Positions 24,932-30,866 of a stretch of DNA of 32,260 nucleotides are shown here, piece after piece; the first letter of the stretch is position 1; each line of letters starts with the position of its first letter. The stretch spans positions 36,781 through 69,040 of the forward strand of contig DAOSUS010000010.1 in the NCBI GenBank assembly GCA_035378955.1, read 5' to 3'. The notes below the pieces were generated by a model that worked only from the letters and a program-made list of their open reading frames with translations, did no database searches and was not told the origin of the DNA. Both the position numbers and the translations under genes were made by a program. The DNA comes from Candidatus Hydrogenedens sp. (GTDB taxonomy: Bacteria > Hydrogenedentota > Hydrogenedentia > Hydrogenedentales > Hydrogenedentaceae).

Positions 24932-25861
24932 TTAAGTATTGGGTTCAAGATTTTCTAAAGTCTCGGTGAGCAGGACAAAATCGTTCCATGTTAATGTCTC
25001 TGCACGACGCGATGGGTCTATGCCCGCCGTATGCAATGCGGTTAATACCTGGGAGGTGGAATAGGACAACAGGGGAGATTTACCCAATGCGTTTTTAAGG
25101 CTTTTTCTTCGTTGCGAAAAGGCGGAGCGAATAATTTGAAGCACTTTTTTCCTTTTCTCTTCCGTCATGAGTGGAGGTATAATTTTTCGCAATCGGATAA
25201 TACAACTATCTACTTCAGGACGCGGCACAAAACAAGTTCGCGGAACAGAATGTATCAAATCTACATGGTACAGGGACTGGACAGCAAGACTTAACACCCC
25301 ATAATCTTTAGTCCCAAATCCTGCGGACATCCGTAGTCCAACTTCGTATTGAACCATAATGACAATCAGTTCAACATTTACCGATGATTCTAAAAAATGG
25401 AACAAGATAGGAGTAGTGATATAATAGGGCAAATTGGAAATCATTTTATAATGTTGAGCATCAGGGATAAATTCATGAACGAGGTCTTCTAATTCATGAT
25501 TTAATATATCCCCACGGAATAATTTTACATGAGGCAGGTTTCCAAATCGGTCTTCTAAACAGGGCATAAAAGAAGGGTCTATTTCTACAGCAAGCACTTT
25601 GCCTGCATGTTGCACCAGATGCCAGGTAAGGGCTCCCAATCCAGCTCCTACTTCTATTACCGCATCATCTTTGTTCAGATGAGCCGCTTCCACCATAATA
25701 CGATGGATATTATCATCAAGAAGTAGATTTTGTCCCAATCGTTTTTTAAAACGGATATTATATTTTTGGCACAACTCTTTTAAGGAGGGTTTTTCCAATC
25801 GCAATCCTTCAAGAGAGGGAATAGGGGAAAGTGTTTTCGTTTCTTTTTTAGAGCGTTCCAT
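24932..25861 (-). CDS. rsmA: 16S rRNA (adenine1518-N6/adenine1519-N6)-dimethyltransferase
   Basis: 309 aa (E. coli KsgA 273). It dimethylates two adenines in helix 45 of 16S rRNA, using SAM. Motifs in order: FKKRLGQNLLLDDN, VIEVGAGLGALT (SAM), VEIDPSF, NLPYYITTPILFHFLE (catalytic NLPY), FVPRPEVDSCII and AFSQRRKSLKNAL, with RAETLTWNDFVLL near the end. There is an N-terminal extension of about 35 residues before the usual start region. It begins seven bases after the lipoprotein gene stop, so the two are almost certainly co-transcribed. Confidence 0.96.
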   Translation of the reverse strand: MERSKKETKTLSPIPSLEGLRLEKPSLKELCQKYNIRFKKRLGQNLLLDDNIHRIMVEAAHLNKDDAVIEVGAGLGALTWHLVQHAGKVLAVEIDPSFMPCLEDRFGNLPHVKLFRGDILNHELEDLVHEFIPDAQHYKMISNLPYYITTPILFHFLESSVNVELIVIMVQYEVGLRMSAGFGTKDYGVLSLAVQSLYHVDLIHSVPRTCFVPRPEVDSCIIRLRKIIPPLMTEEKRKKVLQIIRSAFSQRRKSLKNALGKSPLLSYSTSQVLTALHTAGIDPSRRAETLTWNDFVLLTETLENLEPNT

Positions 25862-25867
25862 ATTGGA

Positions 25868-26530
25868 TTATGAGGATTTATCTACCAGTGTGAAAAGGAA
25901 CTGGGCTTTGGCAGAAACAGGAATTTCAAGACGGAATGAAACTTTTACATCTCCTTTTTCATCTTTTGCGTTGGGTGGTAATTTTACGGGTATTGTTATC
26001 ATAACTTGAGGAATAAGGTTCGGGGGTAAAGGCTTTTTTTGCGTATAGTATTCTATGGGTGCATTAAGAACATCATAAGTTACTTCGCCAATTTTATAAT
26101 CTTCAGAAGGGAGTTCAAATTGTCCGGAAAACACCCATAAATCTTTGGTTGGGTCCGGTCGGGTTATTATGCCGCTAAGTCCAAAAGAACCTTTAATAGA
26201 AAATCCTTCCTGACCGACCAGAGGTGTTTGTTGTATAGAGAAAGGAAATCCTGCTCCCGCTACTCCAAAACGCACTGTGGCATGGGCTTTTTTATCTGTG
26301 GGAGTAGAAGTTTCTGATGGTTGTTTCGCAATAGTTGTATCTGATTTAGTTTCTGTACCCGAAATAGGTTTTTGTTCGGAGGGGATTTCAGGTGGTGGAG
26401 TAGGAACGGATGATGTGACGGGTTCAGCCATTTCGGGAGGCTTTTGAGGTGTGGGCTGACTGGGGATACAAGAGCAGAAAATAAAACAGAAAAAGAATAA
26501 TGCTGTGATTGAACAAATAATTTGTTTCAT
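25868..26530 (-). CDS. Putative lipoprotein of unknown function
   Basis: 220 aa. The hydrophobic signal LFFFCFIFCS ends at Cys21, a plausible though non-classical lipobox (FCSC). A Pro/Thr/Glu-rich linker covers ~22-88 (PTPQKPPEMAEP, SVPTPPPEIPSEQ). Residues ~90-220 form a beta-rich domain with ATVRFGVAGAGFPFSI, ITRPDPTKDLWVFSGQFELP and VMITIPVKLPPNA. I recognise no family. A site near AAGGAAC precedes the ATG. It heads the run lipoprotein-rsmA-kinase-lipB and is probably anchored in the outer or inner membrane facing the periplasm. Confidence 0.75.
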   Translation of the reverse strand: MKQIICSITALFFFCFIFCSCIPSQPTPQKPPEMAEPVTSSVPTPPPEIPSEQKPISGTETKSDTTIAKQPSETSTPTDKKAHATVRFGVAGAGFPFSIQQTPLVGQEGFSIKGSFGLSGIITRPDPTKDLWVFSGQFELPSEDYKIGEVTYDVLNAPIEYYTQKKPLPPNLIPQVMITIPVKLPPNAKDEKGDVKVSFRLEIPVSAKAQFLFTLVDKSS

Positions 26531-26582
26531 TAAAGTTCCTTCTAACTGATAAAAGATTTAAAGTGTTAACGATATGGTATTT

Positions 26583-26588
26583 ATTATA
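26583..26588 (-). promoter_or_regulatory. Candidate -10 element for lipoprotein-rsmA-kinase-lipB
   Basis: TATAAT on the minus strand, 52 bp before the lipoprotein ATG, inside TTTCGTTATAATA, which is identical to the 13 nt at the secretion operon promoter. The nearest TTGACT is 23 bp upstream, too far for a standard -35. Confidence 0.4.
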
Positions 26589-26723
26589 ACGAAAAAAGAT
26601 AACTAATGAGTAGTCAAAGCGGAAAAAGATTTTATTACCACAAGCATACAAAAAAAATATAACAAGATGAATGTTTTTGATATATCTTATTTGGCTTTCA
26701 AAAAGATAATAAGATGGGAATTT

Positions 26724-27545
26724 TTATTTAGAAGATTTTTTTCGCCTACGGTTCTGTCGCCATCTACCTGCCCATTGATATATCGGTGAGATGTACGGTC
26801 CTAACCGTGGCATAAGCGATACGAACTGAAATAGTTTAACCTTAAAGCGAGGCAGGAAAATTTCCATAGGCTTTTTGCGTAATGCTCGTTTTACAATTGC
26901 TTTTTCAATATCATGAACGGTTAGAATTCGTAATCCAGAAAAGTAAAGTTCTGCTGCATCTACATTCAGTTGATTATCTAACATAGGTGTTTGAACGGTG
27001 GCTGGACAAATTACAGTAACAAACACCCCTTTTTTGCGAAGTTCCATACCTGCAGATAGAGAATAAGCACGAACGGCATGTTTACTTGCAGAGTAAATGG
27101 ATAAACCGGGGACAGGAACAACACCTGCAATAGAGGAAATATTAATGATATGACCATGTCCGCGTTCAACCATGTGTCGAGCGGATATTTGTGTCCCAAA
27201 TATAGTTCCTTTGAGATTTACATCAATTTGTGAGTGGATTTCTTTCAAAGGTGTCTCTGTTACCCAAGAGGAAAGAAGCAATCCGGCAAAATTAATCGTA
27301 ACATCAATCCCTTCCCATTCTTTTATCGCTTTATTGAAAACTTCTTCCCATGCTTCATAGTTGGTAACATCCAATTGAAAGAGCCGAACCTGCGATGGGG
27401 ACCAGCCTTCTTCACTGGCTATTTGTTCTAATCTTTCACCCGCAATATCGGTTGCGACTACGCGATGACCCTGTCTTACGAAAACGGTGGTCATGTGCCT
27501 ACCCATACCACTGGCACAACCTGTTAAAAAGAAAGTTTGAGGCAT
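26724..27545 (-). CDS. SDR-family oxidoreductase
   Basis: 273 aa classical short-chain dehydrogenase. Cofactor loop TGCASGMGRHM near residues 8-18, NFAG near 84, catalytic Ser in ISSIAG and Tyr-x-x-x-Lys in YSASKHAV. The acidic residue after strand 2 (VVATDIAGERL) favours NAD. The C-terminal tail is long and basic (AGRWRQNRRRKKSSK), which may mean membrane surface or nucleic-acid contact; this is speculation. A TTAGGAG site precedes the ATG. The substrate is unknown. Confidence 0.9.
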   Translation of the reverse strand: MPQTFFLTGCASGMGRHMTTVFVRQGHRVVATDIAGERLEQIASEEGWSPSQVRLFQLDVTNYEAWEEVFNKAIKEWEGIDVTINFAGLLLSSWVTETPLKEIHSQIDVNLKGTIFGTQISARHMVERGHGHIINISSIAGVVPVPGLSIYSASKHAVRAYSLSAGMELRKKGVFVTVICPATVQTPMLDNQLNVDAAELYFSGLRILTVHDIEKAIVKRALRKKPMEIFLPRFKVKLFQFVSLMPRLGPYISPIYQWAGRWRQNRRRKKSSK

Positions 27546-27590
27546 AGAATTTTCTCCTAAGGGATAAAGCCTCTTAATAGATTTATATTG

Positions 27591-27692
27591 TTATAAAGAA
27601 AATAGGTATATTCCGGAAAATATGGCAAGGACCTTTATAAGAAGACCCATTATCCATAAACCGATATATGCAAGGTCATCTAAAATTCCCAC
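27591..27692 (-). CDS. Predicted 33-residue membrane peptide (small ORF)
   Basis: GTG start with AGGAG nine nt upstream; ends in TAA. The peptide begins MGILDDLAYIGLWIMG and continues with one hydrophobic helix (LLIKVLAIFSGIYLF). An acidic N-terminus followed by a single helix suggests a small inner-membrane protein. It is 26 bp downstream of a similar 29-residue ORF. No family recognised. Confidence 0.5.
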   Translation of the reverse strand: MGILDDLAYIGLWIMGLLIKVLAIFSGIYLFSL

Positions 27693-27718
27693 TGTTTTAT
27701 ACTCCTATTCCTGAGAAA

Positions 27719-27808
27719 TTAAAAAAGTTCGTTGTAACCAAAAATAGCAAGGAAAAAAAGAACTACATCCATAAGAAAAATAAATATCACCGTTAAAATT
27801 TCAACCAT
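27719..27808 (-). CDS. Predicted 29-residue membrane peptide (small ORF)
   Basis: ATG start with AAAGAGGA seven to eight nt upstream, ending in TAA. The peptide MVEILTVIFIFLMDVVL continues FFLAIFGYNELF, a single hydrophobic helix with a central Asp. It lies between aroK and a second small membrane ORF on the same strand. Good ribosome binding sites on both support real translation. No family recognised. Confidence 0.5.
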   Translation of the reverse strand: MVEILTVIFIFLMDVVLFFLAIFGYNELF

Positions 27809-27916
27809 ATATATATCCTCTTTGTTTTATATGTTTTTTATTTGCTTGCTTTTTTCATTCTCTTTGAAAGTAAGTATACCAAAAGGTCAAAAACCATGCA
27901 AAGATTTTTTAACAAT

Positions 27917-28429
27917 TCAGGAATATTTTGTTTGGATAGCAGATAGAATATTCTCAACAACTTGTTCGTGATTTTGTTGATTACATTCAATAGTAATTTC
28001 TGCCCATCGTTCATATAATGGTGTCCGTTCTTGATACAAATCAAACAAGGTTTGTCCTTTTGTTCGAACCAGACCCCGTTCATCTACACTTTTTGCTCGT
28101 CGGTTAATTTCTTCAAAGGGATATTGAAGATAAATAATTGTCCCGAGATTTTTCAAATACTCCATGGCTTTATCACTATATACAACACTTCCACCTGTGG
28201 CTATAACACATTTTTCAGGATGAATGGATAGCACATATTTTTCCTCTATGTGCCGAAATTTCTCAACACCTTGTTCATCAATAATCTGTTGCAAAGATTG
28301 GCCTGTATCCGATTGTATTAGTAAATCGGTATCTAAAAAATTCCATTGCAAAGATTTTGCCAATAATACACCAATAGTGCTTTTTCCAGACCATGGCATA
28401 CCAATAAGTACAATATTTTTCTTCTGCAT
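27917..28429 (-). CDS. aroK: Shikimate kinase
   Basis: 170 aa, usual length. It phosphorylates shikimate at the 3-hydroxyl with ATP in aromatic amino-acid synthesis. The Walker A loop is GMPWSGKST (residues 10-18), shikimate site residues DTD (33-35) and FRHIEE (58-63), ATGGS (77-81) follows, the lid carries RGLVRTKG, and ERTPLYERWAEI is the adenine-binding region. GGAG precedes the ATG. No other aro gene is adjacent. Confidence 0.94.
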   Translation of the reverse strand: MQKKNIVLIGMPWSGKSTIGVLLAKSLQWNFLDTDLLIQSDTGQSLQQIIDEQGVEKFRHIEEKYVLSIHPEKCVIATGGSVVYSDKAMEYLKNLGTIIYLQYPFEEINRRAKSVDERGLVRTKGQTLFDLYQERTPLYERWAEITIECNQQNHEQVVENILSAIQTKYS

Positions 28430-28520
28430 TTTCTACTCCACATTTCAAATTAAGATTAAAAAATTACAGATATTTTATATTTATGAAGTGAAAAAATAAA
28501 ATTCTATATTCAGAAAAATT

Positions 28521-28961
28521 TTATTTGATTTTACGAGCAAATTTCTTTGATCGTTTCATACGAACTACATGAAATCGGAGATTTTCATTTTTTGTTAGTT
28601 GAATGAGTTTTTTTATCCCGCGTCGTATAGTTCGATGAATATTGGCTGGGTGGCTATGAAATTTTTTGGAGATAAACTCAAGCGTTTCCCCTTGTAAGTA
28701 ATAATGCTCAATATATTTCCTTTCTTTGATACTTAATTTCCGTTCCATCTGCTTCTTCACCCAATTCAAAAGCTGGGCTTTTTCCTTGCTCCATTCAATT
28801 TTTCTTTCAATTTCTTCGGGTGTTTCATACCACAAAGACTGGGCTTCAGAAATCTCTTCTAAAAATTGAGATGACACAAAGACTATATTTCGAAAATTAT
28901 CGGAAGGTTCTCTGTGTCCTCCATTAGATTTACAATTATTTTTCTTAACATCCTTTTTCAT
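28521..28961 (-). CDS. Sigma-70 region 4-like helix-turn-helix protein
   Basis: 146 aa with an AAGGAG site before the ATG. The only clear domain is near residues 75-120: LSIKERKYIEHYYLQGETLEFISKKF then HSHPANIHRTIRRGIKKL, a sigma region 4-type helix-turn-helix. No sigma region 2 is visible, so it is not a complete sigma factor. The N-terminal half is charged and helical (EEIERKIEWSKEKAQLLNWV) and the C-terminus is strongly basic (MKRSKKFARKIK). It is probably a DNA-binding regulator, whose own promoter region has two 19-bp tandem repeats. Confidence 0.7.
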   Translation of the reverse strand: MKKDVKKNNCKSNGGHREPSDNFRNIVFVSSQFLEEISEAQSLWYETPEEIERKIEWSKEKAQLLNWVKKQMERKLSIKERKYIEHYYLQGETLEFISKKFHSHPANIHRTIRRGIKKLIQLTKNENLRFHVVRMKRSKKFARKIK

Positions 28962-28978
28962 CTTCTGACTCCTTATAT

Positions 28979-29016
28979 TTTTATTGATGATTAAAAATTT
29001 TATTGATGATTAAAAA
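28979..29016. repeat. Two perfect adjacent 19-bp repeats
   Basis: TTTTATTGATGATTAAAAA occurs at 28979-28997 and again at 28998-29016 with no spacer. They lie 18 to 55 bp upstream of the sigma-like gene start, over its likely promoter. Flanking them are CTTCTGACTCCTTAT (about 28963-28977) and its near inverse complement ATTAAGAGTCAGGAG (about 29031-29045), matching at 12 of 15 positions. Confidence 0.9.
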
Positions 29017-29178
29017 ATTCAATAAGATTTTATTAAGAGTCAGGAGAAAAAATATTTTGATTTCCATTTATTTTTCAGATATTTTTCCTTTGCGTGTTTT
29101 TATAGTCAAAAAATTATGGAATTAATAAAGGTTATTTATTCTTTTTAATTGCTATATAGTGATAATGTTTGTTAATTC

Positions 29179-29194
29179 ACACAATATATTGTGT
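29179..29194. repeat. Perfect 16-bp palindrome ACACAATATATTGTGT
   Basis: Located 43 bp upstream of the porin -35 element. A symmetrical sequence without a loop suits a dimeric regulator better than a hairpin; a T-run follows on the plus strand, but no gene ends there. Confidence 0.6.
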
Positions 29195-29236
29195 TTTTTG
29201 GGGCAAAAAATTTTTTAAAATTTTGAATATTTTTAT

Positions 29237-29266
29237 TTGACAAAGGGTTTTATTATGTGATAACAT
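29237..29266 (+). promoter_or_regulatory. Porin promoter, TTGACA-N18-TAACAT
   Basis: Perfect -35 TTGACA (29237-29242), 18-bp spacer, -10 TAACAT (29261-29266). The predicted start near 29273 gives a leader of about 195 nt before the porin ATG. Confidence 0.7.
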
Positions 29267-29289
29267 AGTTCAAATTTAATATGAAAGTT

Positions 29290-29373
29290 CATCGTCACCA
29301 ATTCCGAAATCTGCGAGCAGAAAGGAGGAATGAAAAATAAAGAGATAACTCGCTGGAGTTGGGATGGGCGATG
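29290..29373 (+). ncRNA. Candidate three-stem structured RNA in the porin 5' leader
   Basis: By hand-folding, CATCGTC (29290-29296) pairs with GGCGATG (29367-29373). Inside, ATTCC (29301-29305) pairs with GGAAT (29327-29331), enclosing TCTG/CAGA with loop CGAG (29310-29321), and AACTC (29347-29351) pairs with GAGTT (29356-29360). This makes a three-way-junction layout. I compared it with riboswitch classes I know (TPP, cobalamin, c-di-GMP, glycine, fluoride) and could not match it. No ligand is proposed. Confidence 0.4.
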
Positions 29374-29396
29374 TGTCCGATAAACTTAATATATAG

Positions 29397-29416
29397 GTGT
29401 CTGTGAGGGCAGACAC
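29397..29416 (+). promoter_or_regulatory. Hairpin in the porin leader
   Basis: GTGTCTG (29397-29403) pairs perfectly with CAGACAC (29410-29416) around the loop TGAGGG. There is no T-run after it, so it is not a terminator. It lies 52 bp before the porin ATG and may stabilise the mRNA or join the upstream structure. Confidence 0.6.
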
Positions 29417-29468
29417 TGAAATAAACAAAATTACCTCATATTAAATAAAACTGTAAGGAGTAAAAACT

Positions 29469-30698
29469 ATGCGTAAAGGTATGTTAGTTATTGCAGTATC
29501 TTTAGTACTTCTTGGTACTATGGCTTATGCCGAACTTCAAAATGTAGAAGTCGGTGGTAAAATTCGTATTCGTGCAAACTGGTTAGATTATGATGATGCC
29601 GGTGAATCCAGCTTCATCGAACAGAGAACCAGATTAAATGTGAAAGCAGACTTCACAGATGAAGTGACTGCATTCATCGAATTAGACAGCTATGACATTT
29701 GGGGCGAAGATTTTCGTTCCCAGAACTACATCACGGGTGTAGATGCTCGTCAGGCGAGCGTTGATGATGTAGAAGTTTATCAAGCCTATATCGAAGCCCG
29801 TGAGATGTGGGGAACCCCGCTTCGTGCCCGTGTCGGTCGTCAGGAAATCACATTAGGCAGTGGCTGGCTTGTTGGCACAAATGACAAACGCTGGGGCTTC
29901 ACAGGTCTTTCTTGGGATGCTCTTCGTTTGAGCTATGTAACGGATATGGTCAGTGTCGATGCCATCGCAGCTAAATTAGCCGAATCCATGGGTGATTTCG
30001 CAGAAGATGATATCGACCTCTATGCTATTTATGGCAGTTACACAGGTCTTGAAGACATCGTTATTGATGCCTACTGGATGTATGTCCGCGACGATGCAAC
30101 AGCACTTGAATCCGACCTTCATACATTAGGTCTTCGTGGTGCTGGCAAAGTCGGTGCCTTCGACTTTGAAGCCGAAGTTGCATATCAGTTAGGTGATGCT
30201 GAGGACACCGGTTGGTGGATTTTCGGTGTTGACCGTGACTATAATGCATGGGGTGTTAACTTAGAAGCCGGTTATACATTCGACATCTCCTGGCAGCCTC
30301 GCGTTTATGCCGGTTTTGCTTATCTTGAAGGACCGGACTATGACCACAATTGGTTCGCCAAAGATGATTTCGATTTTGCTTTCAATCGCTTATTCTCCAA
30401 CTGGGAATACAGTGATTTCTTAGACCAAACTCAAATCACCAATGTATTCGTCTATCGCCTTGGTTTAGGTGTCCAGCCGACCGAAGCAGTAAAACTTGGT
30501 CTTGAAGGACAGTACTATGTAGCCGATGAAGACTGGGGTGCTGACGATGAATTAGGTTGGGAAATTCAGTTAACAGGTGCTTACAACTACAGTGAAGACT
30601 TAGTTATCCGCGCTGGATATTCCCACTTCTTCGGTCAAGAAATTCTTGAAGACCAGGATTTCAACTATCTGTTCGCAGAGACCGAAATCAGCTTCTAA
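29469..30698 (+). CDS. Outer-membrane porin, alginate-export-like beta-barrel
   Basis: 409 aa. Signal peptide MRKGMLVIAVSLVLLGTMAYA, cut after AYA. The mature protein shows alternating beta strands with many Asp, Tyr and Trp residues and ends in Phe (ETEISF), a standard barrel-assembly signal. The segment RVGRQEITLGSGWLVG and SWDALRLSYVTDMVSVD resemble the alginate-export/AlgE-like porin family. Its codons are visibly different from neighbours, with higher GC and strong preference for GGT, CGT, TTC and GAC-type codons, as in highly expressed genes. An AAGGAG site lies nine nt upstream. It is a single-gene unit with its own promoter and terminator. The solute passing through it is unknown. Confidence 0.85.
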   Translation: MRKGMLVIAVSLVLLGTMAYAELQNVEVGGKIRIRANWLDYDDAGESSFIEQRTRLNVKADFTDEVTAFIELDSYDIWGEDFRSQNYITGVDARQASVDDVEVYQAYIEAREMWGTPLRARVGRQEITLGSGWLVGTNDKRWGFTGLSWDALRLSYVTDMVSVDAIAAKLAESMGDFAEDDIDLYAIYGSYTGLEDIVIDAYWMYVRDDATALESDLHTLGLRGAGKVGAFDFEAEVAYQLGDAEDTGWWIFGVDRDYNAWGVNLEAGYTFDISWQPRVYAGFAYLEGPDYDHNWFAKDDFDFAFNRLFSNWEYSDFLDQTQITNVFVYRLGLGVQPTEAVKLGLEGQYYVADEDWGADDELGWEIQLTGAYNYSEDLVIRAGYSHFFGQEILEDQDFNYLFAETEISF

Positions 30699-30720
30699 TC
30701 AGAACATTCGACTTGAAGTT

Positions 30721-30776
30721 TAAGGGTTAAATCCCTTATAGCCCCGCAGGGTATTTGCCCTGCGGGGTTCTTATTT
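30721..30776 (+). terminator. Rho-independent terminator of the porin gene
   Basis: A ten-base-pair GC-rich stem, CCCCGCAGGG (30742-30751) with CCCTGCGGGG (30758-30767), loop TATTTG, then TTCTTATTT. A weaker hairpin TAAGGG/CCCTTA precedes it (30721-30738). Confidence 0.93.
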
Positions 30777-30866
30777 GAAAATGAATACCGAATTCTTATA
30801 TCGTTTTATATATTTCTTCTTTAAATGTTTTGCAATTAAATCTATTAAAAAAGAAAGGGTCCTACT

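Larger units (their letters stand above)
28962..29236. other. AT-rich divergent intergenic region
   Basis: No ORF with a ribosome binding site was seen. It holds tandem repeats at 28979-29016, an imperfect inverted repeat flanking them, and a palindrome at 29179-29194, all described separately. Confidence 0.6.

Noticed and set aside
26424..26651. 75-codon minus-strand open frame upstream of and overlapping the lipoprotein gene
   Set aside because: It overlaps the lipoprotein signal region out of frame, lacks a ribosome binding site, and gives an unstructured low-complexity product.
29330..29383. 17-codon ORF in the porin leader (starts MKNKEITRW)
   Set aside because: Its GGAGG lies only one base before the ATG, too close for normal initiation, and the ATG is in a predicted stem.
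29361..29390. Resemblance of GGGCGATG...ATAAAC to a fluoride riboswitch
   Set aside because: The partner strands needed for the pseudoknot and the CTGATGGC-type 3' half are absent, and a porin is not a typical fluoride-switch target.
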